Positions 1 through 8,344 of a stretch of 64,000 nucleotides of DNA are shown in pieces; the first letter of the stretch is position 1, and each line of letters starts with the position of its first letter. A program made the translations under genes and the position numbers. The stretch covers positions 124,001 to 188,000 of the forward strand of contig NZ_NNRL01000161.1 in the NCBI RefSeq assembly GCF_002252505.1. Direction: 5' to 3'. A model generated the notes under the pieces. The model did not search any database. It was given only the letters and a program-made list of their open reading frames with translations, and was not told where the DNA came from. The DNA comes from Brucella grignonensis. Its GTDB lineage: Bacteria > Pseudomonadota > Alphaproteobacteria > Rhizobiales > Rhizobiaceae.

Positions 1-1011
1 CGGCGCACCACAACTTGCACGCACCGCAAGACGCACCGACAAGCGCTGCGCCTCCGCCTCCACCCGTTCTGAATTGATCTGTTTCAGCAAAAGCTGCGCC
101 GCACGTTCTCCCAAACCTTGCGGATCGACAGCCACAGTTGTCAGTGCCGGAACAGCGGTCTTTGCTTCGATCACATCGTCAAAACCAACCACTCCGAAAT
201 CCCGGCCCGGCTCCAGATTTGCAGCGCGCAAACCATCGCAGACCCCAAAAGCCACAGCATCATTGAAACACACCGCTGCCGTTGGCTTCATGCCTTGCCG
301 CAGCATGCGCTCAACTGCTTCAACACCGCCAGCACGCGAAGGCGCAGAGGTGAAGACCAGCGCATCATCAAACACGATGTCCGCCTGCTCAAGCCCCGCA
401 CGATAGCCCGCAACTCTCTCAGCAAAAACAGCGGTATCCGCATAGCCGCCCATGAAAGCGATTACGCGATGCCCTAGCGACACCAGATGCTCAATCGCCT
501 TTGCCACGCCGCCGCGGTTATCCGAAACGATGGAAGAAACGCCCGATCCCGGCACATCACGCACCATCTGCACAACCGGCAGGCCACTTTTTGCCAGCGG
601 TTTCAGATCATTAGCCTCGGTTCCACGCGCTGGCGAAACGATCAGCCCGGCAATGCCATGTTCACGCATCGAGGCAATCACCTCACGCTGACGGTCAATA
701 CTTTCCGCCGTGTTGGCTAGAAACTGCACATAACCTGCCGATTGCATGACGCGATCAACACCAACGGCAAGCTCGGCAAAGAAGCTGTTGGTCAGATCAT
801 TGACCACAAGGCCGATGATCTTTGATTTCGCCTGACGGAGATTGGCAGCCGAGCGATTATAAACATAACCGAGTTTCTCGATTGCCTCCTGCACCTTGGC
901 CCGGGTTTCGGCATGAACAAGCGGACTGTCACGGAGCACAAGCGAGACGGTCGATTTCGACACGCCTGCTTCGCGTGCAATATCGATGACCGTAATGCTG
1001 CTCTTGTTCAT
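1..1011 (-). CDS. LacI/GalR-family transcriptional regulator (3' end cut by window edge)
   Basis: The reverse strand reads from ATG at 1011 to base 1 without a stop, giving at least 337 residues, so only a few C-terminal residues can be missing. Residues 5-25 (ITVIDIAREAGVSKSTVSLV) are a classic LacI helix-turn-helix, followed by the hinge region and a periplasmic-binding-protein-like sugar-sensing domain with typical segments (IIGLVVNDLTNSFFAE, FDDV). LacI proteins bind short palindromes with a central CG and release them when a sugar or related ligand binds. The gene is divergent from the DUF993 gene at 1280, and two similar palindromes lie in the gap. It therefore probably represses both that gene and itself. 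The ligand cannot be told from the sequence. Confidence 0.93.
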   Translation of the reverse strand, partial: MNKSSITVIDIAREAGVSKSTVSLVLRDSPLVHAETRAKVQEAIEKLGYVYNRSAANLRQAKSKIIGLVVNDLTNSFFAELAVGVDRVMQSAGYVQFLANTAESIDRQREVIASMREHGIAGLIVSPARGTEANDLKPLAKSGLPVVQMVRDVPGSGVSSIVSDNRGGVAKAIEHLVSLGHRVIAFMGGYADTAVFAERVAGYRAGLEQADIVFDDALVFTSAPSRAGGVEAVERMLRQGMKPTAAVCFNDAVAFGVCDGLRAANLEPGRDFGVVGFDDVIEAKTAVPALTTVAVDPQGLGERAAQLLLKQINSERVEAEAQRLSVRLAVRASCGAP

Positions 1012-1037
1012 GCCAATCTCCTGTTCGCGTCATTTAA

Positions 1038-1051
1038 TTGGAACGTTCCAA
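1038..1051. promoter_or_regulatory. LacI-type operator 1 (TTGGAACGTTCCAA)
   Basis: A perfect 14-bp palindrome with a central CG, 27 bp upstream of the LacI-type start codon. The shape (AT-rich outer arms, central CG) is typical of LacI-family operators. A one-arm-degenerate copy lies at 1233-1246, next to the divergent DUF993 gene. Confidence 0.7.
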
Positions 1052-1232
1052 ATTTGTCAATAATTTTGAACAACATCAGAACAATCTCAAAACCACGCGA
1101 AAGTGCGGGCCGAAATTCATATTTCCGAGCGCCATTTTTCAAAATTTATATACATAAAGCGTCCATTTTCCATATTTCATAAGAATATTCTATTTTTATA
1201 GAGCATCGCCTTGTTCTGCCTCAGCTTGATAA

Positions 1233-1246
1233 TTGGAACGATCTAA
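1233..1246. promoter_or_regulatory. LacI-type operator 2 (TTGGAACGATCTAA)
   Basis: This matches operator 1 at 12 of 14 positions; the left half TTGGAACG is identical. It lies 33 bp upstream of the DUF993 start, where it could block transcription. With operator 1 about 195 bp away it could also support looping. The 150 bp between the two operators is AT-rich and holds no gene that I can support. Confidence 0.65.
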
Positions 1247-1279
1247 ATTATGAATCCGTCGTGGAGTTGGAGGACTGAC

Positions 1280-2458
1280 ATGAGTGCATCATCGGAAAAC
1301 GTGCTGACCCTGCCAATCGCAGACGGTAGCGTAAAATCCTACCGCTTGATTGGCGTACCGACACCGCGTCCGGCAAATCCGCCGCAGTTCAATCGCATTG
1401 CCTATGCGGCAGCGCATGTGGTTTCCGATCCGCTGAAAGATGCCCGTCCATGGAACGATCCGGCAATCGACTGGGATGCGACCATGGCTTTCCGGCATCA
1501 TCTGTGGAGCCTCGGCTTCAAGATCGCGGAAGCGATGGATACGTCGCAGCGCGGTATGGGACTGAACTGGACAGGTGCGCAGGAACTGATCCGCCGTTCG
1601 CTGGCAGACAGCAAGACCGTAGCGGGCGCTGATCTCGCGAGCGGTGCAGGCACTGACCACCTTGATCCCGCCGATGCGAAAAGCCTTGATGACGTGATCA
1701 AAGCCTATGAAACACAGGCCGGCTTCATCGAAAAACACGGCGGGCGTTTCATCCTGATGGCAAGCCGTGCCCTGGCGCGCATCGCCAAGTCCCCCGACGA
1801 TTACGCCAAGGTCTATGGCCGAATTCTCGGTCAAGCCCGCGACAAGGTCGTGCTGCACTGGCTGGGCGATATGTTCGATCCGCAGCTGAAAGGCTATTGG
1901 GGTTCGGAAAATTTCGACAATGCGCTTGATACGGTGATCGGCATCATTAGAGCCCATCGCGACAAGGTGGAAGGCATCAAAATCTCACTGCTGGAGGAGC
2001 GCTACGAAATCGCACTGCGCGACCGCCTGCCGGAAGGCGTGCTCTGTTTCACGGGCGATGATTTCAACTATGCGCCGCTGATCGAAGGCGACGGAAACAA
2101 ACACAGTCATGCACTACTCGGCATTTTCGATGCGGTCGCCCCGCAGGCCTCAAGTGCGCTGACTGCACTCGCCGCAGGCGACAATGCCCGCTTCCGCGCC
2201 ATCATCGAGCCGACCGTGCCGCTATCGCGGAAAATCTTTGAGGCACCGACACAATATTACAAGGCTGGCGTCGTGTTCCTGGCCTGGCTGAACGGTCACC
2301 AGAACCATTTCACCATGCCAGCCGGAATGCAGTCGGCGCGTGGCATTTCGCATTACGCCGACATATTCCGCCTCGCCGATCAGGCCAATGTGCTCGACCA
2401 GCCAGACCTCGCCATCAGCCGCATGAAACAGCTTCTGGCGATTTATGGCGTGGAATGA
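1280..2458 (+). CDS. DUF993 family protein (predicted dihydrodipicolinate synthase-like TIM barrel)
   Basis: 392 residues from ATG 1280, chosen because GGAGG-like sequence (1263-1273) precedes it; an in-frame ATG at 1250 lacks such a site and is next to operator 2. The sequence has the features of DUF993: an N-terminal WNDPAIDWDATMAFRHHLWS segment, the ETQAGFIEKHGGRFILMASR stretch and the GIKISLLEE segment. DUF993 proteins are often annotated as dihydrodipicolinate synthase-like aldolases/lyases. In related bacteria I recall them near Gfo/Idh oxidoreductases and sugar transporters (family knowledge, not seen here). Lys in KISLLEE is a candidate Schiff-base residue, which is inference. The gene stands alone under a LacI-type regulator, so a role in sugar or polyol catabolism is likely. 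The exact reaction is unknown. Confidence 0.8.
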   Translation: MSASSENVLTLPIADGSVKSYRLIGVPTPRPANPPQFNRIAYAAAHVVSDPLKDARPWNDPAIDWDATMAFRHHLWSLGFKIAEAMDTSQRGMGLNWTGAQELIRRSLADSKTVAGADLASGAGTDHLDPADAKSLDDVIKAYETQAGFIEKHGGRFILMASRALARIAKSPDDYAKVYGRILGQARDKVVLHWLGDMFDPQLKGYWGSENFDNALDTVIGIIRAHRDKVEGIKISLLEERYEIALRDRLPEGVLCFTGDDFNYAPLIEGDGNKHSHALLGIFDAVAPQASSALTALAAGDNARFRAIIEPTVPLSRKIFEAPTQYYKAGVVFLAWLNGHQNHFTMPAGMQSARGISHYADIFRLADQANVLDQPDLAISRMKQLLAIYGVE

Positions 2459-2484
2459 AAACAGGCGACGGTCTGTTTCTGCGC

Positions 2485-2521
2485 ATGTCTCCCGAAACCG
2501 GTTTCCACTTTCGGGAGACAT
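2485..2521. repeat. RIME-like palindromic repeat, copy 1
   Basis: Perfect 13-bp arms (ATGTCTCCCGAAA and TTTCGGGAGACAT) enclose a short centre with CCGGTTTCCACT. It lies between the DUF993 stop and the convergent LLM oxidoreductase stop. The core (AAAGTGGAAACCGG on the other strand) recurs in at least four other places in this window. It may also act as a bidirectional terminator hairpin. Confidence 0.75.
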
Positions 2522-2548
2522 CCTTGCACCGCCCGTCTTCAACGCTGT

Positions 2549-3571
2549 TCAGCGCCAGCCAAGCGCTGGCGCAACATGCTTGAGGATCGACTCGATTACA
2601 TGCGCGTTGTAGTCGACACCAAGCTGGTTCGGCACCGTGAGAAGCAGCGTATCGGCTTCAGCAATCGCCTCATCCTTTTCGAGTTGCTTGATGAGCTTAT
2701 CCGGTTCAGCCGCATAGGAGCGGCCAAAGACGGCTCTCAAATCCTCTTCAATGTAGCCGATCGAATCCTGCTCGTTGCTACCGCCACCAAAATATGCGCG
2801 ATCACGATCATCGACCAATGCGAAGATGCTGCGGCTCACCGAAACACGTGGCGTGCGGGTGTGGCCCGCTTCCTTCCAGGCTTCACGATAGGCGCGGATC
2901 TGCTTGGCCTGCTGGATATGCAAAGGCTCGCCTGACTCGTCCTTCTTCAGGGTCGAGCTTTGCAAATTCATGCCAAGCTTTGCAGCCCAGATGGCTGTCG
3001 CATCCGAGGCAGCACCCCACCAGATACGATCCCGAAGACCTTCCGAATGCGGCTCGATGCGCAGCAGACCGGGAGGGTTCGGAAACATTGGACGCGGATT
3101 TGGCTGCGCAAAACCTTCACCTTTAAGCATTTCGAAGAATACTTCACCATGCTTGCGGCCCAGATCGGCATCGGTCATGCCCTCTTCCGGCGCATAGCCG
3201 AAATAACGCCAGCCATCGATCACCTGTTCCGGCGAGCCACGGCTGATACCGAGCTGCAAACGGCCTTTGGAGATCAGGTCTGCTGCACTGGCGTCTTCGA
3301 CCATATAGAACGGGTTTTCATAACGCATGTCGATGACGGCTGTGCCGATCTCGATCTTGCTCGTCTTGGCGCCGATGGCTGCGAGCAGCGGAAATGGCGA
3401 GGCGAGCTGGCGCGCAAAATGGTGCACGCGGAAATAAGCGCCGTCGGCCCCCAGCTCCTCGGCGGCAACGGCCAGATCAATGGACTGCAGAAGCGTATCG
3501 CTTGCCGAACGGGTTCCCGACTGCGGCGATGGCGACCAATGGCCGAACGAAAGAAAGCCGATTTTCTTCAT
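2549..3571 (-). CDS. LLM-class flavin-dependent oxidoreductase (luciferase-like monooxygenase)
   Basis: 340 residues. The N terminus (MKKIGFLSFGHWSPSP) begins a TIM-barrel luciferase-like fold, and segments such as LAVAAEELGADGAYFRVHHF, IEIGTAVIDMRYENPFYMVEDA and GRLQLGISRGSPEQ are typical of the bacterial luciferase superfamily that uses FMNH2. Length is normal for the family. The substrate is unknown. The gene converges on DUF993 and has its own upstream region (3572-3694), so it looks like an independent unit. Confidence is high for the family and low for any precise function. Confidence 0.9.
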   Translation of the reverse strand: MKKIGFLSFGHWSPSPQSGTRSASDTLLQSIDLAVAAEELGADGAYFRVHHFARQLASPFPLLAAIGAKTSKIEIGTAVIDMRYENPFYMVEDASAADLISKGRLQLGISRGSPEQVIDGWRYFGYAPEEGMTDADLGRKHGEVFFEMLKGEGFAQPNPRPMFPNPPGLLRIEPHSEGLRDRIWWGAASDATAIWAAKLGMNLQSSTLKKDESGEPLHIQQAKQIRAYREAWKEAGHTRTPRVSVSRSIFALVDDRDRAYFGGGSNEQDSIGYIEEDLRAVFGRSYAAEPDKLIKQLEKDEAIAEADTLLLTVPNQLGVDYNAHVIESILKHVAPALGWR

Positions 3572-3694
3572 GATGGAATCCTTGAGCGCAACTTGAGTGC
3601 AAGATATTGTTTCTCAATGAATATGGCGTGCCGGACTGTTATTGAAAGTGCATTGAACACTGTGTTCATGAATTGAAACTCTTGTTCAGTTGGC

Positions 3695-4375
3695 TCATCC
3701 CACCTGCGGCGCGCTAAACGCGAAGATCAGGATCAACGCAACAATGATAATACTCGTCATCAATGTCGCGATGACGAGGCCAAGCGCTGCGAGTGGTCCG
3801 ATGGGTGAATTGTCCCGGAAATAAATATACTCGACGACAATCAGCCACACTGCCGCGCAAAATAGGATCAAGCCGGTGGTTCCCGACCCAACATAGGGAT
3901 TGAGTGCCACAGCGCTCGTGAAGGCCAGGGTCGACGGTCCGCCAATATAACATTGCTGGTCAAAGGGAACATGAAGACTGTCCCGTGTTACCTTTTCCCC
4001 TCTCGACAGGGCGAGAAACAACGCGCCGATCAACGGCACAATGCAATAAATGATCATGCTGAAAGCCATGTTGCTGGCCCAGGAACCGAATATAACGCTT
4101 CCAAAACGGCTTTCGGACATAACCTTGATTTCATCCGCCGTGTCGGGCGCAATCACCGAACCCACCAGAATGGAAACAAAGAGAAACAGTGCCGGGCGCA
4201 TGGCGTCGGAAAATGCCGTATCCAGCTTCTCATTGTCGGCCTGCAAGCGGACATAACGAAGCGTCTGCCGGGGACTCGCAATCATCCGAAACATCGTCAA
4301 CGGAAAAAACAGGATCCACATCATCACGTCATAGACGCCCTGTTCAATGAGCTTGGGTATGTTGAAGAGATCCAT
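3695..4375 (-). CDS. Hypothetical integral membrane protein, about five TM segments
   Basis: 226 residues. Hydrophobic stretches lie near residues 18-32, 62-76, 101-121, 166-185 and 190-220. The arrangement recalls Yip1-type or Mec-type permease-like proteins, but I do not recognise a diagnostic motif. The stop is 123 bp upstream of the LLM oxidoreductase start on the same strand, so the two could share a transcript, though the gap is long for that. A 105-bp repeat lies just upstream of the start. No function is proposed. Confidence 0.75.
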   Translation of the reverse strand: MDLFNIPKLIEQGVYDVMMWILFFPLTMFRMIASPRQTLRYVRLQADNEKLDTAFSDAMRPALFLFVSILVGSVIAPDTADEIKVMSESRFGSVIFGSWASNMAFSMIIYCIVPLIGALFLALSRGEKVTRDSLHVPFDQQCYIGGPSTLAFTSAVALNPYVGSGTTGLILFCAAVWLIVVEYIYFRDNSPIGPLAALGLVIATLMTSIIIVALILIFAFSAPQVG

Positions 4376-4397
4376 GTTCAGCCCCCTCTATCGACGT

Positions 4398-4502
4398 TAG
4401 AGCATTTCCAGCAAAAGTGCGAAGCGGTTTTGCGTCGGATAATGCGAAAAAACAAAGAGATAGAGCATTTCCAATGTTTCAAGAAAAACGGGAAATGCTC
4501 TA
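4398..4502. repeat. 105-bp mosaic palindromic repeat, copy A
   Basis: Ends are a perfect 12-bp inverted repeat (TAGAGCATTTCC / GGAAATGCTCTA), and a third TAGAGCATTTCC lies inside at 4461-4472. The interior carries CAAAAGTGCGAAGCGGTTTTG, which resembles the core of the shorter RIME-like repeats. A second copy at 26578-26682 is the reverse complement and differs at about four positions. The length matches what I recall for Brucella Bru-RS elements (103-105 bp); that identity is not verified. Confidence 0.85.
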
Positions 4503-4765
4503 GAACCGCATGAATCCGGCAATGACATTCCGAACCGGTTCCTGCTGTCTTTTGTTTCCCACCCACAATTAAGATTTAATCACCCGAAAAGTTCCATCTG
4601 GCGCTTATCATGATGAAACCCATGGAAGGCTCCCCGATAAGGCCAATCTGATCGGTTCCAGAACTGACAGCTCCTACAGCTTGACACGACGTTCGCGTGC
4701 GCATTGATTTCGGTCAGCAACTTGATTAAGCAATCAGGTAACGCACCAAAACAGGGGAGATTTTC

Positions 4766-5719
4766 ATGCGTTCTATGCTTCTGGCCTTGCTGGCCGCAAC
4801 GGCTATCGCCACTTCGGCCCAAGCCAAGGATGTAACGGTTGCCGTTACAGCTATCGTTGAACATCCCGCACTTGATGCTGCGCGCGACGGCGTGAAGGAT
4901 GCACTGGCTGAAGCTGGCTTCAAGGAAGGCGAAAATCTCAAATTCGTCTATCAGTCCGCTCAGGGTAATCCGGCAACCGCCGCCCAGATTGCACGCCAGT
5001 TCGTTGGCGAAGCTCCTGACGTGATCGTTCCGATCTCCACGCCGTCGGCACAGGCTGTCGTTTCGGCAACCCGCGATATTCCGATCGTGTTCACCGCCGT
5101 TTCCGACCCGCTCGGCGCGCAGCTCGTCAAGGACATGACAAAGCCGGGCGGCAACGTGACCGGTCTTTCCGACATGTCGCCAGTGGCAGAGCACATCAAG
5201 CTCATCAAGGAAGTGATGCCGAACATCAAGAAGCTCGGCTATCTCTACAATTCCGGCGAAACCAATTCCGTGTCGCTTCTGACTGCGCTGAAGGAAGCCG
5301 CTTCCGCCGAAGGCATCGAAATCGTTGAATCGGCTGCCACCAAGTCGGCTGAAGTTCAGGGTGCAGCGCGCGCCCTCGTCGGCCGTGCGGACGCTATGTA
5401 TGTGCCGACCGACAACACCATCGTTTCAGCGCTTGAAAGCGCCGTCGGTGTTGCTGAAGAAAGCAAACTGCCACTCTTCACCGCCGATACGGATTCCGTC
5501 AAGCGCGGTGCGCTCGCCGCTCTCGGCTTCAACTATTACGACGTTGGCAAGCAGACCGGCGCTGTCGTTGTGAAAATCCTCAACGGTGAAAAGCCGGGCG
5601 ATATCGCTGTCGACATTGCCAAGGGCACCGACCTCGTCATCAATCTTGCTGCTGCAAAGAAGATGGGCGTCGAATTCCCGCAGGCTGTTATCGACCGCGC
5701 AACCAGCAAGGTCGAATGA
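4766..5719 (+). CDS. ABC transporter substrate-binding protein (PF04392 / TrpX type)
   Basis: 317 residues with a clear Sec signal peptide (MRSMLLALLAATAIATSAQA, cut before KDVTV). The mature part has the features of the PF04392 binding-protein family: EHPALDAARDGVKDAL, PDVIVPISTPSAQAVV, IPIVFTAVSDPLGAQLV and FTADTDSVKRGALAALGFNYYDVG. An AGGGGAG ribosome site precedes ATG 4766. The family includes TrpX-type proteins for aromatic amino acids, but the ligand here is not known. A strong terminator follows at 5741, so the gene can be expressed in excess of the permease and ATPase genes at 7460 and 8341, which is common for binding proteins. Confidence 0.9.
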   Translation: MRSMLLALLAATAIATSAQAKDVTVAVTAIVEHPALDAARDGVKDALAEAGFKEGENLKFVYQSAQGNPATAAQIARQFVGEAPDVIVPISTPSAQAVVSATRDIPIVFTAVSDPLGAQLVKDMTKPGGNVTGLSDMSPVAEHIKLIKEVMPNIKKLGYLYNSGETNSVSLLTALKEAASAEGIEIVESAATKSAEVQGAARALVGRADAMYVPTDNTIVSALESAVGVAEESKLPLFTADTDSVKRGALAALGFNYYDVGKQTGAVVVKILNGEKPGDIAVDIAKGTDLVINLAAAKKMGVEFPQAVIDRATSKVE

Positions 5720-5740
5720 TCGGTCTCCAGATATAATTGC

Positions 5741-5768
5741 AAAGGGCGGGATGATCTCCCGCCCTTTT
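5741..5768 (+). terminator. Rho-independent terminator after the ABC binding protein
   Basis: A perfect 11-bp stem (AAAGGGCGGGA / TCCCGCCCTTT) with a five-base loop, followed by TTTTCTTTG. It separates the binding-protein gene from the oxidase gene 35 bp downstream and may be partly read through. Confidence 0.88.
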
Positions 5769-5803
5769 CTTTGAAATCTCTTTCCAACAGTTGAGCCTTT
5801 AAA

Positions 5804-7123
5804 ATGCCTGCCATTCGTATCCTTCCTGCTGATGACAACACCAATGGCTGGAGCAGGATATTACCAGTTCGCACGCCAAATGCGGCGCTCAAAGGCGATA
5901 TCAAGGCCGACTGGATCGTGCTGGGTGCCGGATATGCAGGTGTTGCCGCCGCAAGAAGGCTGGCCGAGAACCGCCCGAACGACCGGATTGCATTGATCGA
6001 TGCGCAAGAAGTCGGAAAAGGGACATCGGGACGCGCTGCAGGCTTCGCCATTGATCTGCCGCACAATGTCAGCTCGTCGATGGAGGAGCTGGCCAAGTCG
6101 CACAGCTACCGTGCGCTGGCGCGCGCCGCCATCGACCATCTCAAACAGCAGATTGACCGGCATGGCATTGACTGTGACTGGCGGCAGGACGGAAAGTTTC
6201 ACGCAGCCGTTTCCGATCAGGGGATGCGCGAGGTTCTCGAACCAACCGTCAAAGAGCTGGAGCGCCTTAAAGAACCCTTCGACTGGCTTGAAGGCGATGC
6301 TCTCACCAAGCGGCTCGGGACAAGCCATTTCAAAGCAGCGATTTTCACCTATGGCACCGCGCTTTTAAACCCGGCAGCTCTGGTGTGTGGCCTTGCCGAC
6401 AGCCTGCCCGCAAATGTCACGCTTTATGAAAACTCTGCCGTGACCAAAATCGACTATGGCGACCGCATTCTCATCACCACGCCAAAAGGCAGCATTCAGG
6501 CACCTGCCATGATCCTGACGGTCAACGGCTTCGGTGAGCAGTTCGGCTTTTTCAGGCGAAAGCTTTTGAATTTCGCAGCCCATGCGAGCTTAAGCCGACA
6601 ACTTACCAATGACGAATACAAGGCCATCGGCGAAGTCGCTCCTTGGGGGCTCACACCTGCCAATTCCTTTGCCGGTATCACCATGCGTTTGACATCGGAT
6701 CGGCGCATACTGGTCCGGCAGAACGTGCATTTCTGCCCGTCGCTGCGCCAGTCGAATGTGCGGCGTGAAACAATCAAGCGTGAGCATAAACGGCTGTTCG
6801 ACGAGCGTTTCCCGATGCTGTCAAACGTCGTTATGGAACACACATGGACGGGCTTCATCTGCCTGTCGCGCAATGGCGCTCCGGGTTTCGGCCAGATCGC
6901 CAAGAATGTTTACACCTCACTTTGCCAGAACGGCGTCGGCATCACCAAAGGCACGATAGGCGGCATTCTTGCAGCTGACATGGCCTGCGATATCGATAAT
7001 CCGCTGATCGACGACATGCTGAAGCTTGGCAGCCCGACCGAACTGCCACCACGACCATTCCTCGACATTGGCGTCCGCGCACGATTTGCCTGGGAGTTGT
7101 GGCGCGCGCGCAATGAGGTGTGA
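5804..7123 (+). CDS. FAD-dependent oxidoreductase, DAO family (PuuB/DadA-like)
   Basis: 439 residues. The Rossmann FAD-binding motif is at about residues 41-55 (GAGYAGVAAARRLAE), followed by an acidic strand end (ALIDAQEVGKGTSGRAAGF). The C-terminal GVGITKGTIGGILAADM segment is typical of the DAO fold. The overall pattern, including the MEHTWTGFICLSRNGAPGFG region, resembles gamma-glutamylputrescine oxidases and related amine or amino-acid oxidases. It sits between the binding protein and permease genes of one ABC transporter, which suggests that the imported substrate is an amine or amino acid that this enzyme oxidises. That link is inference. Confidence 0.87.
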   Translation: MPAIRILPADDNTNGWSRILPVRTPNAALKGDIKADWIVLGAGYAGVAAARRLAENRPNDRIALIDAQEVGKGTSGRAAGFAIDLPHNVSSSMEELAKSHSYRALARAAIDHLKQQIDRHGIDCDWRQDGKFHAAVSDQGMREVLEPTVKELERLKEPFDWLEGDALTKRLGTSHFKAAIFTYGTALLNPAALVCGLADSLPANVTLYENSAVTKIDYGDRILITTPKGSIQAPAMILTVNGFGEQFGFFRRKLLNFAAHASLSRQLTNDEYKAIGEVAPWGLTPANSFAGITMRLTSDRRILVRQNVHFCPSLRQSNVRRETIKREHKRLFDERFPMLSNVVMEHTWTGFICLSRNGAPGFGQIAKNVYTSLCQNGVGITKGTIGGILAADMACDIDNPLIDDMLKLGSPTELPPRPFLDIGVRARFAWELWRARNEV

Positions 7124-7459
7124 TGTAAAACTGCGAGCTGAATGTTGTAGCGGGCCCACAGAATGCGGCTTTTCGGCACTTTTTCAGCGATAATGCTTGC
7201 TTATTGGAGCTTTTGGGTTGTATCGGGAAAAAGACAGAGCCAGAACAATCGCAAGCAATAAAATTGCGCATGAAAAACCGGGGAATGGTTCCAAAGGCAA
7301 ATGTGTTTGGAACAAACTCAAATCAAAACCGGTCGTGATTGAAACAGGTCTTTCGGACATGTAAGGGCAAATGCCTGAATATGCGAAAGCCAGTGAACCT
7401 ATGTGCCTCGAATGGTGCGTTTTCATTTTCAATGACGGCAAAGAACAAGGAATCTCAAT
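7124..7459. other. 336-bp intergenic region between oxidase and permease genes
   Basis: I see no gene here. Short open frames on both strands have no ribosome site and no recognisable product. The length suggests a separate promoter for the permease/ATPase pair; AAGGA at 7447-7451 sits just before the GTG at 7460. Confidence 0.4.
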
Positions 7460-8344
7460 GTGAGTCAGATCGCCTTCTGGGGTGCGGTCGAATTGGGCCT
7501 CGTCTTCTCTTTCGTCGCCATCGGCGTCTATCTGGCTTTCCGCGTGCTCGATTTCCCCGATCTGACCGTGGATGGCTCATTCCCGCTTGGTGCAGCCGTA
7601 ACCGGCGTTCTGATCCTTGCTGGCTGGAATCCATGGCTTTCCGCCGGTGTTGCAATGATTGCAGGCTCGATTGCCGGTCTGGTGACAGCGACGCTCAACG
7701 TGCGCTTCAAGATCCTCAACCTGCTGGCTTCCATTTTGACGATGATTGCGCTGTTCTCGGTCAATCTGCGCGTCATGGGTCGTCCAAATATCGCACTGAT
7801 TAATCAGGATACGATGCTGTCTCCGTTCTTCGGTCACGGCATTCCTGAATATTATGTGCGTCCAGCCTTCCTGTTTGTGCTGGTTGCCATCACGGTATTC
7901 CTGGTCTGGCGCTTCCTTGAAAGCGACATGGGCCTTGCTATGCGGGCAACTGGCGCCAATCCGAAAATGGCCCGCGCACAGGGTGTACGCACTGATCGCC
8001 AGATTTACCTTGGTATGGCGCTCTCCAATGCGCTCGTGGCGCTTGGCGGCTCGCTTTTTGCCCAGACAAACGGCTTTGCAGACGTGACCTCCGGCGTTGG
8101 TACAATCGTTGTCGGCCTTGCCGCTGTGATCATCGGTGAAACATTGCTGCGCTCGCGTCTCATCCTCGTCATTCTCATTGGCTGTGTTGCCGGTTCGATT
8201 ATCTACCGTATTGCCATCCAGCTCGCGCTTTCCAACGGCGATATCGTCGGGCTTCAGGCTTCCGATCTCAATATCGCAACAGCGCTTCTCGTCACCTTCG
8301 CACTGATCTTGCCGCGCCTGCGCCGTGGAGGAGCATCGTCATGA
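7460..8344 (+). CDS. ABC transporter permease (TrpY / BPD_transp_2 type)
   Basis: 294 residues from GTG 7460, preceded by AAGGA. An ATG at 7458 runs straight into TGA, so it is not the start. There are about eight hydrophobic segments, and the motif RVLDFPDLTVDGSFPLGAAV near residue 27 is characteristic of the permeases that partner PF04392 binding proteins. MRATGANPKMARAQGV is the cytoplasmic coupling loop that contacts the ATPase. The stop overlaps the ATPase start (ATGA), so the two are translationally coupled. With genes 4766 and 8341 it forms a complete importer. Confidence 0.92.
   Translation: MSQIAFWGAVELGLVFSFVAIGVYLAFRVLDFPDLTVDGSFPLGAAVTGVLILAGWNPWLSAGVAMIAGSIAGLVTATLNVRFKILNLLASILTMIALFSVNLRVMGRPNIALINQDTMLSPFFGHGIPEYYVRPAFLFVLVAITVFLVWRFLESDMGLAMRATGANPKMARAQGVRTDRQIYLGMALSNALVALGGSLFAQTNGFADVTSGVGTIVVGLAAVIIGETLLRSRLILVILIGCVAGSIIYRIAIQLALSNGDIVGLQASDLNIATALLVTFALILPRLRRGGASS

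Noticed and set aside
1289-1957. 222-codon reverse-strand frame opposite the DUF993 gene
   Set aside because: Antisense shadow of a conserved gene.
7184-7441. 85-codon reverse-strand frame in the oxidase-permease gap
   Set aside because: No ribosome site, no conserved motif, and low-complexity composition.
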